Positions 11,601 through 24,560 of a stretch of DNA of 64,000 nucleotides are shown piece by piece (position 1 is the first letter of the stretch; each line of letters starts with the position of its first letter). The notes beneath the pieces were generated by a model that saw nothing but the letters and a program-made list of their open reading frames with translations, ran no database searches and had not been told where the DNA came from. A program made the translations under genes and the position numbers. This stretch comes from Bicyclus anynana. Taxonomy: Eukaryota; Arthropoda; Insecta; Lepidoptera; Nymphalidae. Location: positions 19,731,665 through 19,795,664 of the forward strand of contig NC_069083.1 in the NCBI RefSeq assembly GCF_947172395.1. Reading direction: 5' to 3'.

Positions 11601-14600
11601 GACATTTTCAGGAACTTGGACTTAGTACCGAAAAAATTTCGAACTCACATCAAGCGAAAAGAGTCTTTGAATATGGTTAGGCATTGAAAGTTACGTATAA
11701 GCGCGCTCTCTGAACACGCTAGTTTGAATTTCATAATTTTCGACTTTTGAGCTACTTGGACTTAGTACCGAAAAAATTTCGAACTCACCTCAAGCGAAAA
11801 GAGTCTTTGAATATGGTTAGGCATTGAAAGTTACGTATAAGCGCGCTCTCAGAACACGCTAGTTTGAATTTCATAATTTTCGACATTTTCAGGAACTTAG
11901 ACTTGGTACCGAAAAAACTTCGAACTCACCTCTAGCGAAAAGAGTCTTTGAATATGGTTAGGCATTGAAAGTTACGTATAAGCGCGCTCTCAGAACACGC
12001 TAGTTTGAATTTCATAATTTTCGACATTTTCAGGAACTTGGACTTAGTACCGAAAAAATTTCGAACTCACATCAAGCGAAAAGAGTCTTTGAATATGGTT
12101 AGGCATTGAAAGTTACGTATAAGCGCGCTCTCTGAACACGCTAGTTTGAATTTCATAATTTTCGACTTTTGAGCTACTTGGACTTAGTACCGAAAAAATT
12201 TCGAACTCACCTCAAGCGAAAAGAGTCTTTGAATATGGTTAGGCATTGAAAGTTACGTATAAGCGCGCTCTCTGAACACGCTAGTTTGAATTTCATAATT
12301 TTCGACTTTTGAGCTACTTGGACTTAGTACCGAAAAAATTTCGAACTCACCTCAAGCGAAAAGAGTCTTTGAATATGGTTAGGCATTGAAAGTTACGTAT
12401 AAGCGCGCTCTCAGAACACGCTAGTTTGAATTTCATAATTTTCGACTTTTGAGCTACTTGGACTTAGTACCGAAAAAATTTCGAACTCACCTCAAGCGAA
12501 AAGAGTCTTTGAATATGGTTAGGCATTGAAAGTTACGTATAAGCGCGCTCTCTGAACACGCTAGTTTGAATTTCATAATTTTCGACTTTTGAGCTACTTG
12601 GACTTAGTACCGAAAAAATTTCGAACTCACCTCAAGCGAAAAGAGTCTTTGAATATGGTTAGGCATTGAAAGTTACGTATAAGCGCGCTCTCAGAACACG
12701 CTAGTTTGAATTTCATAATTTTCGACTTTTGAGCTACTTGGACTTAGTACCGAAAAAATTTCGAACTCACCTCAAGCGAAAAGAGTCTTTGAATATGGTT
12801 AGGCATTGAAAGTTACGTATAAGCGCGCTCTCAGAACACGCTAGTTTGAATTTCATAATTTTCGACATTTTCAGGAACTTGGACTTAGTACCGAAAAAAT
12901 TTCGAACTCACCTCAAGCGAAAAGAGTCTTTGAATATGGTTAGGCATTGAAAGTTACGTATAAGCGCGCTCTCAGAACACGCTAGTTTGAATTTCATAAT
13001 TTTCGACATTTTCAGGAACTTAGACTTGGTACCGAAAAAACTTCGAACTCACCTCTAGCGAAAAGAGTCTTTGAATATGGTTAGGCATTGAAAGTTACGT
13101 ATAAGCGCGCTCTCAGAACACGCTAGTTTGAATTTCATAATTTTCGACATTTTCAGGAACTTGGACTTAGTACCGAAAAAATTTCGAACTCACATCAAGC
13201 GAAAAGAGTCTTTGAATATGGTTAGGCATTGAAAGTTACGTATAAGCGCGCTCTCTGAACACGCTAGTTTGAATTTCATAATTTTCGACTTTTGAGCTAC
13301 TTGGACTTAGTACCGAAAAAATTTCGAACTCACCTCAAGCGAAAAGAGTCTTTGAATATGGTTAGGCATTGAAAGTTACGTATAAGCGCGCTCTCAGAAC
13401 ACGCTAGTTTGAATTTCATAATTTTCGACTTTTGAGCTACTTGGACTTAGTACCGAAAAAATTTCGAACTCACCTCAAGCGAAAAGAGTCTTTGAATATG
13501 GTTAGGCATTGAAAGTTACGTATAAGCGCGCTCTCTGAACACGCTAGTTTGAATTTCATAATTTTCGACTTTTGAGCTACTTGGACTTAGTACCGAAAAA
13601 ATTTCGAACTCACCTCAAGCGAAAAGAGTCTTTGAATATGGTTAGGCATTGAAAGTTACGTATAAGCGCGCTCTCAGAACACGCTAGTTTGAATTTCATA
13701 ATTTTCGACTTTTGAGCTACTTGGACTTAGTACCGAAAAAATTTCGAACTCACCTCAAGCGAAAAGAGTCTTTGAATATGGTTAGGCATTGAAAGTTACG
13801 TATAAGCGCGCTCTCAGAACACGCTAGTTTGAATTTCATAATTTTCGACATTTTCAGGAACTTGGACTTAGTACCGAAAAAATTTCGAACTCACCTCAAG
13901 CGAAAAGAGTCTTTGAATATGGTTAGGCATTGAAAGTTACGTATAAGCGCGCTCTCAGAACACGCTAGTTTGAATTTCATAATTTTCGACATTTTCAGGA
14001 ACTTAGACTTGGTACCGAAAAAACTTCGAACTCACCTCTAGCGAAAAGAGTCTTTGAATATGGTTAGGCATTGAAAGTTACGTATAAGCGCGCTCTCAGA
14101 ACACGCTAGTTTGAATTTCATAATTTTCGACATTTTCAGGAACTTGGACTTAGTACCGAAAAAATTTCGAACTCACATCAAGCGAAAAGAGTCTTTGAAT
14201 ATGGTTAGGCATTGAAAGTTACGTATAAGCGCGCTCTCTGAACACGCTAGTTTGAATTTCATAATTTTCGACTTTTGAGCTACTTGGACTTAGTACCGAA
14301 AAAATTTCGAACTCACCTCAAGCGAAAAGAGTCTTTGAATATGGTTAGGCATTGAAAGTTACGTATAAGCGCGCTCTCAGAACACGCTAGTTTGAATTTC
14401 ATAATTTTCGACTTTTGAGCTACTTGGACTTAGTACCGAAAAAATTTCGAACTCACCTCAAGCGAAAAGAGTCTTTGAATATGGTTAGGCATTGAAAGTT
14501 ACGTATAAGCGCGCTCTCAGAACACGCTAGTTTGAATTTCATAATTTTCGACTTTTGAGCTACTTGGACTTAGTACCGAAAAAATTTCGAACTCACCTCA

Positions 14601-17600
14601 AGCGAAAAGAGTCTTTGAATATGGTTAGGCATTGAAAGTTACGTATAAGCGCGCTCTCAGAACACGCTAGTTTGAATTTCATAATTTTCGACATTTTCAG
14701 GAACTTAGACTTGGTACCGAAAAAACTTCGAACTCACCTCTAGCGAAAAGAGTCTTTGAATATGGTTAGGCATTGAAAGTTACGTATAAGCGCGCTCTCA
14801 GAACACGCTAGTTTGAATTTCATAATTTTCGACATTTTCAGGAACTTGGACTTAGTACCGAAAAAATTTCGAACTCACATCAAGCGAAAAGAGTCTTTGA
14901 ATATGGTTAGGCATTGAAAGTTACGTATAAGCGCGCTCTCAGAACACGCTAGTTTGAATTTCATAATTTTCGACATTTTCAGGAACTTGGACTTAGTACC
15001 GAAAAAATTTCGAACTCACCTCAAGCGAAAAGAGTCTTTGAATATGGTTAGGCATTGAAAGTTACGTATAAGCGCGCTCTCAGAACACGCTAGTTTGAAT
15101 TTCATAATTTTCGACATTTTCAGGAACTTGGACTTAGTACCGAAAAAATTTCGAACTCACCTCAAGCGAAAAGAGTCTTTGAATATGGTTAGGCATTGAA
15201 AGTTACGTATAAGCGCGCTCTCAGAACACGCTAGTTTGAATTTCATAATTTTCGACTTTTGAGCTACTTGGACTTAGTACCGAAAAAATTTCGAACTCAC
15301 CTCAAGCGAAAAGAGTCTTTGAATATGGTTAGGCATTGAAAGTTACGTATAAGCGCGCTCTCAGAACACGCTAGTTTGAATTTCATAATTTTCGACATTT
15401 TCAGGAACTTGGACTTAGTACCGAAAAAATTTCGAACTCACCTCAAGCGAAAAGAGTCTTTGAATATGGTTAGGCATTGAAAGTTACGTATAAGCGCGCT
15501 CTCAGAACACGCTAGTTTGAATTTCATAATTTTCGACTTTTGAGCTACTTGGACTTAGTACCGAAAAAATTTCGAACTCACCTCAAGCGAAAAGAGTCTT
15601 TGAATATGGTTAGGCATTGAAAGTTACGTATAAGCGCGCTCTCAGAACACGCTAGTTTGAATTTCATAATTTTCGACTTTTGAGCTACTTGGACTTAGTA
15701 CCGAAAAAATTTCGAACTCACCTCAAGCGAAAAGAGTCTTTGAATATGGTTAGGCATTGAAAGTTACGTATAAGCGCGCTCTCAGAACACGCTAGTTTGA
15801 ATTTCATAATTTTCGACATTTTCAGGAACTTAGACTTGGTACCGAAAAAACTTCGAACTCACCTCTAGCGAAAAGAGTCTTTGAATATGGTTAGGCATTG
15901 AAAGTTACGTATAAGCGCGCTCTCAGAACACGCTAGTTTGAATTTCATAATTTTCGACATTTTCAGGAACTTGGACTTAGTACCGAAAAAATTTCGAACT
16001 CACCTCAAGCGAAAAGAGTCTTTGAATATGGTTAGGCATTGAAAGTTACGTATAAGCGCGCTCTCAGAACACGCTAGTTTGAATTTCATAATTTTCGACT
16101 TTTGAGCTACTTGGACTTAGTACCGAAAAAATTTCGAACTCACCTCAAGCGAAAAGAGTCTTTGAATATGGTTAGGCATTGAAAGTTACGTATAAGCGCG
16201 CTCTCAGAACACGCTAGTTTGAATTTCATAATTTTAGACTTTTCTACTACTTCGACTTTGTACCGAAAAAATTTCAAACTCACCTCAAGCGAAAAGAGTC
16301 TGAATATGGTTAGGCATTGAAAGTTACGTATAAGCGCGCTCTCAGAACACGCTAGTTTGAATTTCATAATTTTCGACATTTTCAGGAACTTGGACATGGT
16401 ACCGAAAAAATTTCGAACTCACCTCAAGCGAAAAGAGTCTTTGAATATGGTTAGGCATTGAAAGTTACGTATAAGCGCGCTCTCAGAACACGCTAGTTTG
16501 AATTTCATAATTTTCGACATTTTCAGGAACTTGGACTTAGTACCGAAAAAATTTCGAACTCACCTCAAGCGAAAAGAGTCTTTGAATATGGTTAGGCATT
16601 GAAAGTTACGTATAAGCGCGCTCTCAGAACACGCTAGTTTGAATTTCATAATTTTCGACATTTTCAGGAACTTGGACTTAGTACCGAAAAAATTTCGAAC
16701 TCACCTCAAGCGAAAAGAGTCTTTGAATATGGTTAGGCATTGAAAGTTACGTATAAGCGCGCTCTCAGAACACGCTAGTTTGAATTTCATAATTTTCGAC
16801 ATTTTCAGGAACTTGGACTTAGTACCGAAAAAATTTCGAACTCACCTCAAGCGAAAAGAGTCTTTGAATATGGTTAGGCATTGAAAGTTACGTATAAGCG
16901 CGCTCTCAGAACACGCTAGTTTGAATTTCATAATTTTCGACTTTTGAGCTACTTGGACTTAGTACCGAAAAAATTTCGAACTCACCTCAAGCGAAAAGAG
17001 TCTTTGAATATGGTTAGGCATTGAAAGTTACGTATAAGCGCGCTCTCAGAACACGCTAGTTTGAATTTCATAATTTTCGACTTTTGAGCTACTTGGACTT
17101 AGTACCGAAAAAATTTCGAACTCACCTCAAGCGAAAAGAGTCTTTGAATATGGTTAGGCATTGAAAGTTACGTATAAGCGCGCTCTCAGAACACGCTAGT
17201 TTGAATTTCATAATTTTCGACATTTTCAGGAACTTGGACTTAGTACCGAAAAAATTTCGAACTCACCTCAAGCGAAAAGAGTCTTTGAATATGGTTAGGC
17301 ATTGAAAGTTACGTATAAGCGCGCTCTCAGAACACGCTAGTTTGAATTTCATAATTTTCGACTTTTGAGCTACTTGGACTTAGTACCGAAAAAATTTCGA
17401 ACTCACCTCAAGCGAAAAGAGTCTTTGAATATGGTTAGGCATTGAAAGTTACGTATAAGCGCGCTCTCAGAACACGCTAGTTTGAATTTCATAATTTTAG
17501 ACTTTTCTACTACTTCGACTTTGTACCGAAAAAATTTCAAACTCACCTCAAGCGAAAAGAGTCTGAATATGGTTAGGCATTGAAAGTTACGTATAAGCGC

Positions 17601-20600
17601 GCTCTCAGAACACGCTAGTTTGAATTTCATAATTTTCGACATTTTCAGGAACTTGGACATGGTACCGAAAAAATTTCGAACTCACCTCAAGCGAAAAGAG
17701 TCTTTGAATATGGTTAGGCATTGAAAGTTACGTATAAGCGCGCTCTCAGAACACGCTAGTTTGAATTTCATAATTTTCGACTTTTGAGCTACTTGGACTT
17801 AGTACCGAAAAAATTTCGAACTCACCTCAAGCGAAAAGAGTCTTTGAATATGGTTAGGCATTGAAAGTTACGTATAAGCGCGCTCTCAGAACACGCTAGT
17901 TTGAATTTCATAATTTTCGACTTTTGAGCTACTTGGACTTAGTACCGAAAAAATTTCGAACTCACCTCAAGCGAAAAGAGTCTTTGAATATGGTTAGGCA
18001 TTGAAAGTTACGTATAAGCGCGCTCTCAGAACACGCTAGTTTGAATTTCATAATTTTCGACATTTTCAGGAACTTGGACTTAGTACCGAAAAAATTTCGA
18101 ACTCACCTCAAGCGAAAAGAGTCTTTGAATATGGTTAGGCATTGAAAGTTACGTATAAGCGCGCTCTCAGAACACGCTAGTTTGAATTTCATAATTTTCG
18201 ACATTTTCAGGAACTTAGACTTGGTACCGAAAAAACTTCGAACTCACCTCTAGCGAAAAGAGTCTTTGAATATGGTTAGGCATTGAAAGTTACGTATAAG
18301 CGCGCTCTCAGAACACGCTAGTTTGAATTTCATAATTTTCGACATTTTCAGGAACTTGGACTTAGTACCGAAAAAATTTCGAACTCACATCAAGCGAAAA
18401 GAGTCTTTGAATATGGTTAGGCATTGAAAGTTACGTATAAGCGCGCTCTCTGAACACGCTAGTTTGAATTTCATAATTTTCGACTTTTGAGCTACTTGGA
18501 CTTAGTACCGAAAAAATTTCGAACTCACCTCAAGCGAAAAGAGTCTTTGAATATGGTTAGGCATTGAAAGTTACGTATAAGCGCGCTCTCAGAACACGCT
18601 AGTTTGAATTTCATAATTTTCGACTTTTGAGCTACTTGGACTTAGTACCGAAAAAATTTCGAACTCACCTCAAGCGAAAAGAGTCTTTGAATATGGTTAG
18701 GCATTGAAAGTTACGTATAAGCGCGCTCTCAGAACACGCTAGTTTGAATTTCATAATTTTCGACTTTTGAGCTACTTGGACTTAGTACCGAAAAAATTTC
18801 GAACTCACCTCAAGCGAAAAGAGTCTTTGAATATGGTTAGGCATTGAAAGTTACGTATAAGCGCGCTCTCAGAACACGCTAGTTTGAATTTCATAATTTT
18901 CGACATTTTCAGGAACTTAGACTTGGTACCGAAAAAACTTCGAACTCACCTCTAGCGAAAAGAGTCTTTGAATATGGTTAGGCATTGAAAGTTACGTATA
19001 AGCGCGCTCTCAGAACACGCTAGTTTGAATTTCATAATTTTCGACATTTTCAGGAACTTGGACTTAGTACCGAAAAAATTTCGAACTCACATCAAGCGAA
19101 AAGAGTCTTTGAATATGGTTAGGCATTGAAAGTTACGTATAAGCGCGCTCTCAGAACACGCTAGTTTGAATTTCATAATTTTCGACTTTTGAGCTACTTG
19201 GACTTAGTACCGAAAAAATTTCGAACTCACCTCAAGCGAAAAGAGTCTTTGAATATGGTTAGGCATTGAAAGTTACGTATAAGCGCGCTCTCAGAACACG
19301 CTAGTTTGAATTTCATAATTTTCGACTTTTGAGCTACTTGGACTTAGTACCGAAAAAATTTCGAACTCACCTCAAGCGAAAAGAGTCTTTGAATATGGTT
19401 AGGCATTGAAAGTTACGTATAAGCGCGCTCTCAGAACACGCTAGTTTGAATTTCATAATTTTCGACTTTTGAGCTACTTGGACTTAGTACCGAAAAAATT
19501 TCGAACTCACCTCAAGCGAAAAGAGTCTTTGAATATGGTTAGGCATTGAAAGTTACGTATAAGCGCGCTCTCAGAACACGCTAGTTTGAATTTCATAATT
19601 TTCGACATTTTCAGGAACTTAGACTTGGTACCGAAAAAACTTCGAACTCACCTCTAGCGAAAAGAGTCTTTGAATATGGTTAGGCATTGAAAGTTACGTA
19701 TAAGCGCGCTCTCAGAACACGCTAGTTTGAATTTCATAATTTTCGACATTTTCAGGAACTTGGACTTAGTACCGAAAAAATTTCGAACTCACATCAAGCG
19801 AAAAGAGTCTTTGAATATGGTTAGGCATTGAAAGTTACGTATAAGCGCGCTCTCTGAACACGCTAGTTTGAATTTCATAATTTTCGACTTTTGAGCTACT
19901 TGGACTTAGTACCGAAAAAATTTCGAACTCACCTCAAGCGAAAAGAGTCTTTGAATATGGTTAGGCATTGAAAGTTACGTATAAGCGCGCTCTCAGAACA
20001 CGCTAGTTTGAATTTCATAATTTTCGACATTTTCAGGAACTTAGACTTGGTACCGAAAAAACTTCGAACTCACCTCTAGCGAAAAGAGTCTTTGAATATG
20101 GTTAGGCATTGAAAGTTACGTATAAGCGCGCTCTCAGAACACGCTAGTTTGAATTTCATAATTTTCGACATTTTCAGGAACTTGGACTTAGTACCGAAAA
20201 AATTTCGAACTCACATCAAGCGAAAAGAGTCTTTGAATATGGTTAGGCATTGAAAGTTACGTATAAGCGCGCTCTCTGAACACGCTAGTTTGAATTTCAT
20301 AATTTTCGACTTTTGAGCTACTTGGACTTAGTACCGAAAAAATTTCGAACTCACCTCAAGCGAAAAGAGTCTTTGAATATGGTTAGGCATTGAAAGTTAC
20401 GTATAAGCGCGCTCTCAGAACACGCTAGTTTGAATTTCATAATTTTCGACATTTTCAGGAACTTAGACTTGGTACCGAAAAAACTTCGAACTCACCTCTA
20501 GCGAAAAGAGTCTTTGAATATGGTTAGGCATTGAAAGTTACGTATAAGCGCGCTCTCAGAACACGCTAGTTTGAATTTCATAATTTTCGACATTTTCAGG

Positions 20601-21531
20601 AACTTGGACTTAGTACCGAAAAAATTTCGAACTCACATCAAGCGAAAAGAGTCTTTGAATATGGTTAGGCATTGAAAGTTACGTATAAGCGCGCTCTCTG
20701 AACACGCTAGTTTGAATTTCATAATTTTCGACTTTTGAGCTACTTGGACTTAGTACCGAAAAAATTTCGAACTCACCTCAAGCGAAAAGAGTCTTTGAAT
20801 ATGGTTAGGCATTGAAAGTTACGTATAAGCGCGCTCTCTGAACACGCTAGTTTGAATTTCATAATTTTCGACTTTTGAGCTACTTGGACTTAGTACCGAA
20901 AAAATTTCGAACTCACCTCAAGCGAAAAGAGTCTTTGAATATGGTTAGGCATTGAAAGTTACGTATAAGCGCGCTCTCAGAACACGCTAGTTTGAATTTC
21001 ATAATTTTCGACTTTTGAGCTACTTGGACTTAGTACCGAAAAAATTTCGAACTCACCTCAAGCGAAAAGAGTCTTTGAATATGGTTAGGCATTGAAAGTT
21101 ACGTATAAGCGCGCTCTCTGAACACGCTAGTTTGAATTTCATAATTTTCGACTTTTGAGCTACTTGGACTTAGTACCGAAAAAATTTCGAACTCACCTCA
21201 AGCGAAAAGAGTCTTTGAATATGGTTAGGCATTGAAAGTTACGTATAAGCGCGCTCTCAGAACACGCTAGTTTGAATTTCATAATTTTCGACTTTTGAGC
21301 TACTTGGACTTAGTACCGAAAAAATTTCGAACTCACCTCAAGCGAAAAGAGTCTTTGAATATGGTTAGGCATTGAAAGTTACGTATAAGCGCGCTCTCAG
21401 AACACGCTAGTTTGAATTTCATAATTTTCGACTTTTGAGCTACTTGGACTTAGTACCGAAAAAATTTCGAACTCACCTCAAGCGAAAAGAGTCTTTGAAT
21501 ATGGTTAGGCATTGAAAGTTACGTATAAGCG
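2655..21531 (+). repeat. Satellite array, about 134 monomers of 140-141 bp
   Basis: A single uninterrupted tandem array. The common core of each monomer runs from CTCACCTCAAGCG through GGTTAGGCATTG and GCGCGCTCTCAGAACACGC to TTTCATAATTTTCGAC. Two alternating tails set the length: TTTTGAGCTACTTGGAC (140 bp) or ATTTTCAGGAACTTGGAC (141 bp). Rarer variants act as markers: TTAGACTTTTCTACTAC plus a 3-bp deletion; CTTAGACTTGG with CTCTAGCG; CTCACATCAAG; CTCTCTGAAC. The first monomers (2655-2930) are the most diverged and the centre is nearly uniform, the usual homogenisation gradient. The right edge is cut sharply in mid-monomer by a Copia end. No transcript or protein is indicated. Confidence 0.97.
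14876..21531 (+). repeat. Segmental duplication of satellite block 6,310-12,965
   Basis: The order of monomer variants from about 6,310 to 12,965 recurs 8,566 bp downstream. Marker monomers with the 3-bp deletion at 7574 and 8837 recur at 16140 and 17403, and the CTTAGACTTGG monomers at 9647, 10349, 11051, 11473 and 11895 recur at 18213, 18915, 19617, 20039 and 20461. The left limit lies where 6,260-6,300 and 14,830-14,870 begin to disagree. Confidence 0.8.
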
Positions 21532-21678
21532 CTGATAGATTGAAAGGCTTTATAGTTTATAGTTTTAAATAGTTTATTGAGAATAATTATAGTACGTAAA
21601 CGTCTGACAGAGCACAGTTTAAGAAAAGAAGAGACCGATCACAGAGAACAGTTAACATAGACAATAAACTAGTGTTTG

Positions 21679-22023
21679 TTAAGCGGCCACACTATCAACA
21701 TCCTCTCCTGGACGCGTACACTTCGGAATCAATCCCATAGCTGCTGCAAAAAGCTCATGCTTCGGCCGATGCAGACCCTTGGTTAGACTGTCTGCGACCA
21801 TGTCTCCAGTGCATCTATATTGTATTGCGACTTGCTTGGCTGCAATCTTCTCCCGTACAAAGTGGTAACGGATGTCTATGTGTTTACTTCGGGCATGGTA
21901 GACAGCATTTCCTGAAAGACTAATCGCGCTTTGATTATCACAGTAAAGAGTTATTGGTGTACCTTTGAGGTCAGGCTGAAACTCGTCTGCCAGCTGTTTC
22001 AACCAAAGAGCTTCCTGCCTCAC
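21679..22023 (-). pseudogene. pol: Copia RNase H C-terminal part
   Basis: Continues the polyprotein in a different frame: QEALWLKQL, then ITLYCDNQSAISLS (catalytic Asp in YCDNQ), ARSKHIDIRYHFVRE and MVADSLTKGL (late Asp). These are characteristic of the Copia RNase H C-terminal half. The stop at 21679 lies just before the presumed 3' LTR. Because of the upstream deletion the enzyme would lack part of its fold. Confidence 0.85.
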
Positions 22024-23230
22024 TCGTTGAAAGTGCTATAGTTTGTTGTTTTTTGGAGTTCCAACTTATTGCAGCTCCCTGAAATAAAAATATATACCCA
22101 GTGCAAGATCTTCTGTCTTCAATATCATTTGCCCAATCTGAGTCACTATAGCCTGAAATATATCCATCAGCATTCTTCTTATAAATTAATTTCATATGTA
22201 TTGTAGCTTTCAAGTACCTCATTACTCGTTTCAGAGCTGCCCAATGTTCTTTAGTAGGTTGACTATTGTATCTACTCAAAGAATTCACAATGTAAGTAAT
22301 ATCTGGGCGAGTGCCCTGTGATAGGTATAATAAGCAGCCAATTATTTCTTGATATGGAATATTATTTAAAATTTCTTCTTGACCTTCAGCCTTCTTTAAC
22401 TTAACATTGGCATCAGCTGGTGTCCACATTGGTTTACAGTGAATCATTCCAAATCGTTCAAGTATCATGCTTATGTAGATAGATTGATCAATAGAGATTT
22501 CATTATTTTCTTGTACAATGTTAAAACTAATACATAAAATATGTTTTGCTATTCCTAAATCCTTCATATAGAATGTATCGCTCAATTTTCCTTTTATTTT
22601 ATGTGAGGTATCCTCATTATTGAAAAAGAATAGTATGTCATCTACATACACTGCTATGAAAAGCATATCATTTTCACTCAAAATATGGTGGTAAACACAT
22701 GGATCTATGTTTGATCGAGTCATTCCAATATTTAACAAAATACTATTTAATTTTTTATTCCATTGTCTGCTGGCTTGTTTAAGCCCATATATTGACTTGT
22801 TTAATTTACATACTTTATTTTGATCTTCATAGCCAGGTGGTAAGGACATGTAAATTTCTTCATCAATTTCACCTTGTAAGAATGCAGTGACGGCATCCAT
22901 TTGATGTATTTTAAGCCCATATTTGGCAGCAAGACCAATTAAATATCTTATAGATGTATAACGTACAACTGGGGCGTATACCTCATTGTAATCTATGCCT
23001 TTGACTTGTTTGTATCCTTTAATCACCAACCTAGCTTTATAGCGAGTAATAGACCCATTTCCATCCATCTTAGTTTTAAAAACCCATCTGCTGGGAATTA
23101 CTGATTTTTCTTCTGGTAAGTCAACCTGTGTCCACGTATTATTCTTTATTAATGACTGATATTCTTCATGCTCTTTTCCATTCATCAGCTTTTTCGCTGT
23201 GAAGAGCTTCTTGAAGACTTTGTGGATCAT
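22020..23230 (-). pseudogene. pol: Copia reverse transcriptase (RVT_2)
   Basis: A long open frame with the hallmarks of Copia RT: SRWVFKTKMDGNG, RYKARLVIKGY, YAPVVRYTSIR, QMDAVTAFLQGEI, SIYGLKQASRQWN and the active site YVDDILFF (the YVDD box). It continues into the RNase H region with YSDSDWA, the first catalytic Asp, and a conserved ALSTSEA. Just after ALSTSEA (about 22,025) a deletion of some tens of bases shifts the frame and removes the residues that normally carry the next acidic active-site residue. The RT part itself shows no broken motif. Confidence 0.88.
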
Positions 23231-23945
23231 TATTCAATAAATTCATTGTTGACTCAACATTTTGACACATTAGTGATGAGGGACTCTGATTAACATCATC
23301 ATTGCGGCGTCTTCTTCTCTGCTGCAATGGTCTAAGATTAGGTACCACTGGGGAGTCAAGTGACTCGTCAGGTATGTATGTCTCATCATTAACATTTTCG
23401 AATTGATCAGAATCATCTGAAAGAAAAATACTCTGAGAAGCATCCTGTGTTTCATTAATCAGTTTTGCCTCAGCAATTAACTTGTTACTAGGATTGTAAA
23501 TTTGGCAACCATATTCATTAAATGATACTCTGTATCCACTTTTAATTATTTTACTAACAGACAACAAATTTGTTTTTAATTCAGGTACATATAATACATT
23601 TCTCACCTGTATTGAATCGGTGCTGCCATCCTTTGTTTTTACCTTGATACATACATTACCGCAGCATTCAACCTTCAATAATTTGTTGTTAGCTATTCTT
23701 ATAGTTGGTACAGATGAACGAGTGACATCAGTGAGCCAGTCTCGGTGCATGGTCATATGCATAGATGCCCCTGAGTCAACATGCCAAAGATTGTAGTCAT
23801 TTGTCGTACAAGCTGAAAAAGCTGCAACATATCCTGTATTTTTATCTGTTTTTTTAATATTTGTCTTTTTATGCCAGCAATTTTTACTGAGATGGCCGTA
23901 CTTATTACAAGAAAAGCATCTAGGACCTTTCTTATCACTTTGGGT
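23166..23945 (-). pseudogene. pol: Copia zinc knuckle, protease and linker; integrase lost
   Basis: In one minus-strand frame, a CCHC knuckle is followed by WHVDSGASMHM, the catalytic D-S-G of the aspartic protease, and then LLSVSKI, typical of the end of Copia protease. At about 23,455 the sequence jumps to an acidic and arginine-rich linker (QSIFLSDDSDQ..., QQRRRRRND) that normally sits between integrase and reverse transcriptase. The HHCC and DDE parts of integrase are absent, so an internal deletion removed the strand-transfer enzyme. The frame then overlaps the start of the RT frame. Confidence 0.8.
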
Positions 23946-24523
23946 TTGTTTGCATAAAGAGCGGTAGTGTCTGAAACTTTCACTTCTTGAAGTAGTTTAT
24001 TTTTAACTAGATCAGCACTAATCTTCATGCCAGAACTTTCTAAGCCCATGATCATGGGCCTGTATACCTCCGGCAACCCTGCCAGCATCGAAGTGTCCAA
24101 CCACTTATCATCAACATGGAAATTGATATTTCTCAACTTGTGCGCGGCTGTCATAATCTTGTTTACATAATCTTCAACGGATAAACTATTTTCTAAGTTT
24201 GTATTAATGAGTTCTTTTAATAAGCCAACCTTACGAGTTAACCCACTATCTTCAAATGCCTTTGCCAATCTTTCCCACACCTGTTTTGCATTTTGAGCAT
24301 CTTGAATATGTACATACAAAATAGGGTCAATCAGTAATATTAATTTTGACTTAGCTTTTATGTCAAGTTTCATGGAATCAGGCTCGGAGCTCACCGGTTC
24401 TTTTAAAATGCAATTATATAAATCCTCGTGTTGCAAGTACGCCTTCACTGCGAAGCTCCAGCTAGACCAGTTGTCTCGACCCATCAACTTTTCAATAGGT
24501 AGCATTCCAGTATTTGCAGACAT
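23753..24523 (-). pseudogene. gag: Copia gag (capsid region), frameshifted
   Basis: The start codon at 24523 opens with MSANTGMLPIEKLMGRDNW, then W-SFAVKAYLQHEDL, a typical Copia Gag N-terminus (UBN2 / Retrotran_gag family) that builds the virus-like particle. The frame stays open for about 195 codons through SVEDYVNKI and LAGLPEVYRPM. Near 23,945-23,950 a small indel shifts the frame, so the CCHC knuckle (C-F-S-C-N-K-Y-G-H-L-S-K-N-C, about 23,880-23,945) lies in the frame of the protease instead of this one. The last 60 codons of this ORF are therefore out of frame. Confidence 0.85.
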
Positions 24524-24560
24524 ATTAATGTATTTCTATGTAAATTGCTGAAAAAAGGAA

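Larger units (their letters stand above)
21532..24560 (-). mobile_element. Defective Copia (Ty1/copia) LTR retrotransposon
   Basis: Minus-strand Copia element with gag, zinc knuckle, aspartic protease, reverse transcriptase and RNase H in the order typical of Pseudoviridae-type elements, but with integrase missing. The 3' end abuts the satellite at 21531/21532. A plausible short 3' LTR occupies about 21533-21660: on the minus strand it starts TGTTAACTG, contains AATAAA and ends CTATCA. I find no matching 5' LTR upstream of gag, so the element is probably truncated there; the right boundary is approximate. With no integrase and several frameshifts it cannot move by itself. Confidence 0.85.

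Noticed and set aside
5607..17660. Five identical 85-codon minus-strand ORFs in the satellite
   Set aside because: They arise because the 3-bp-deleted monomer variant opens one frame over two monomers. Their spacing follows the satellite, and no start context or family supports a protein.
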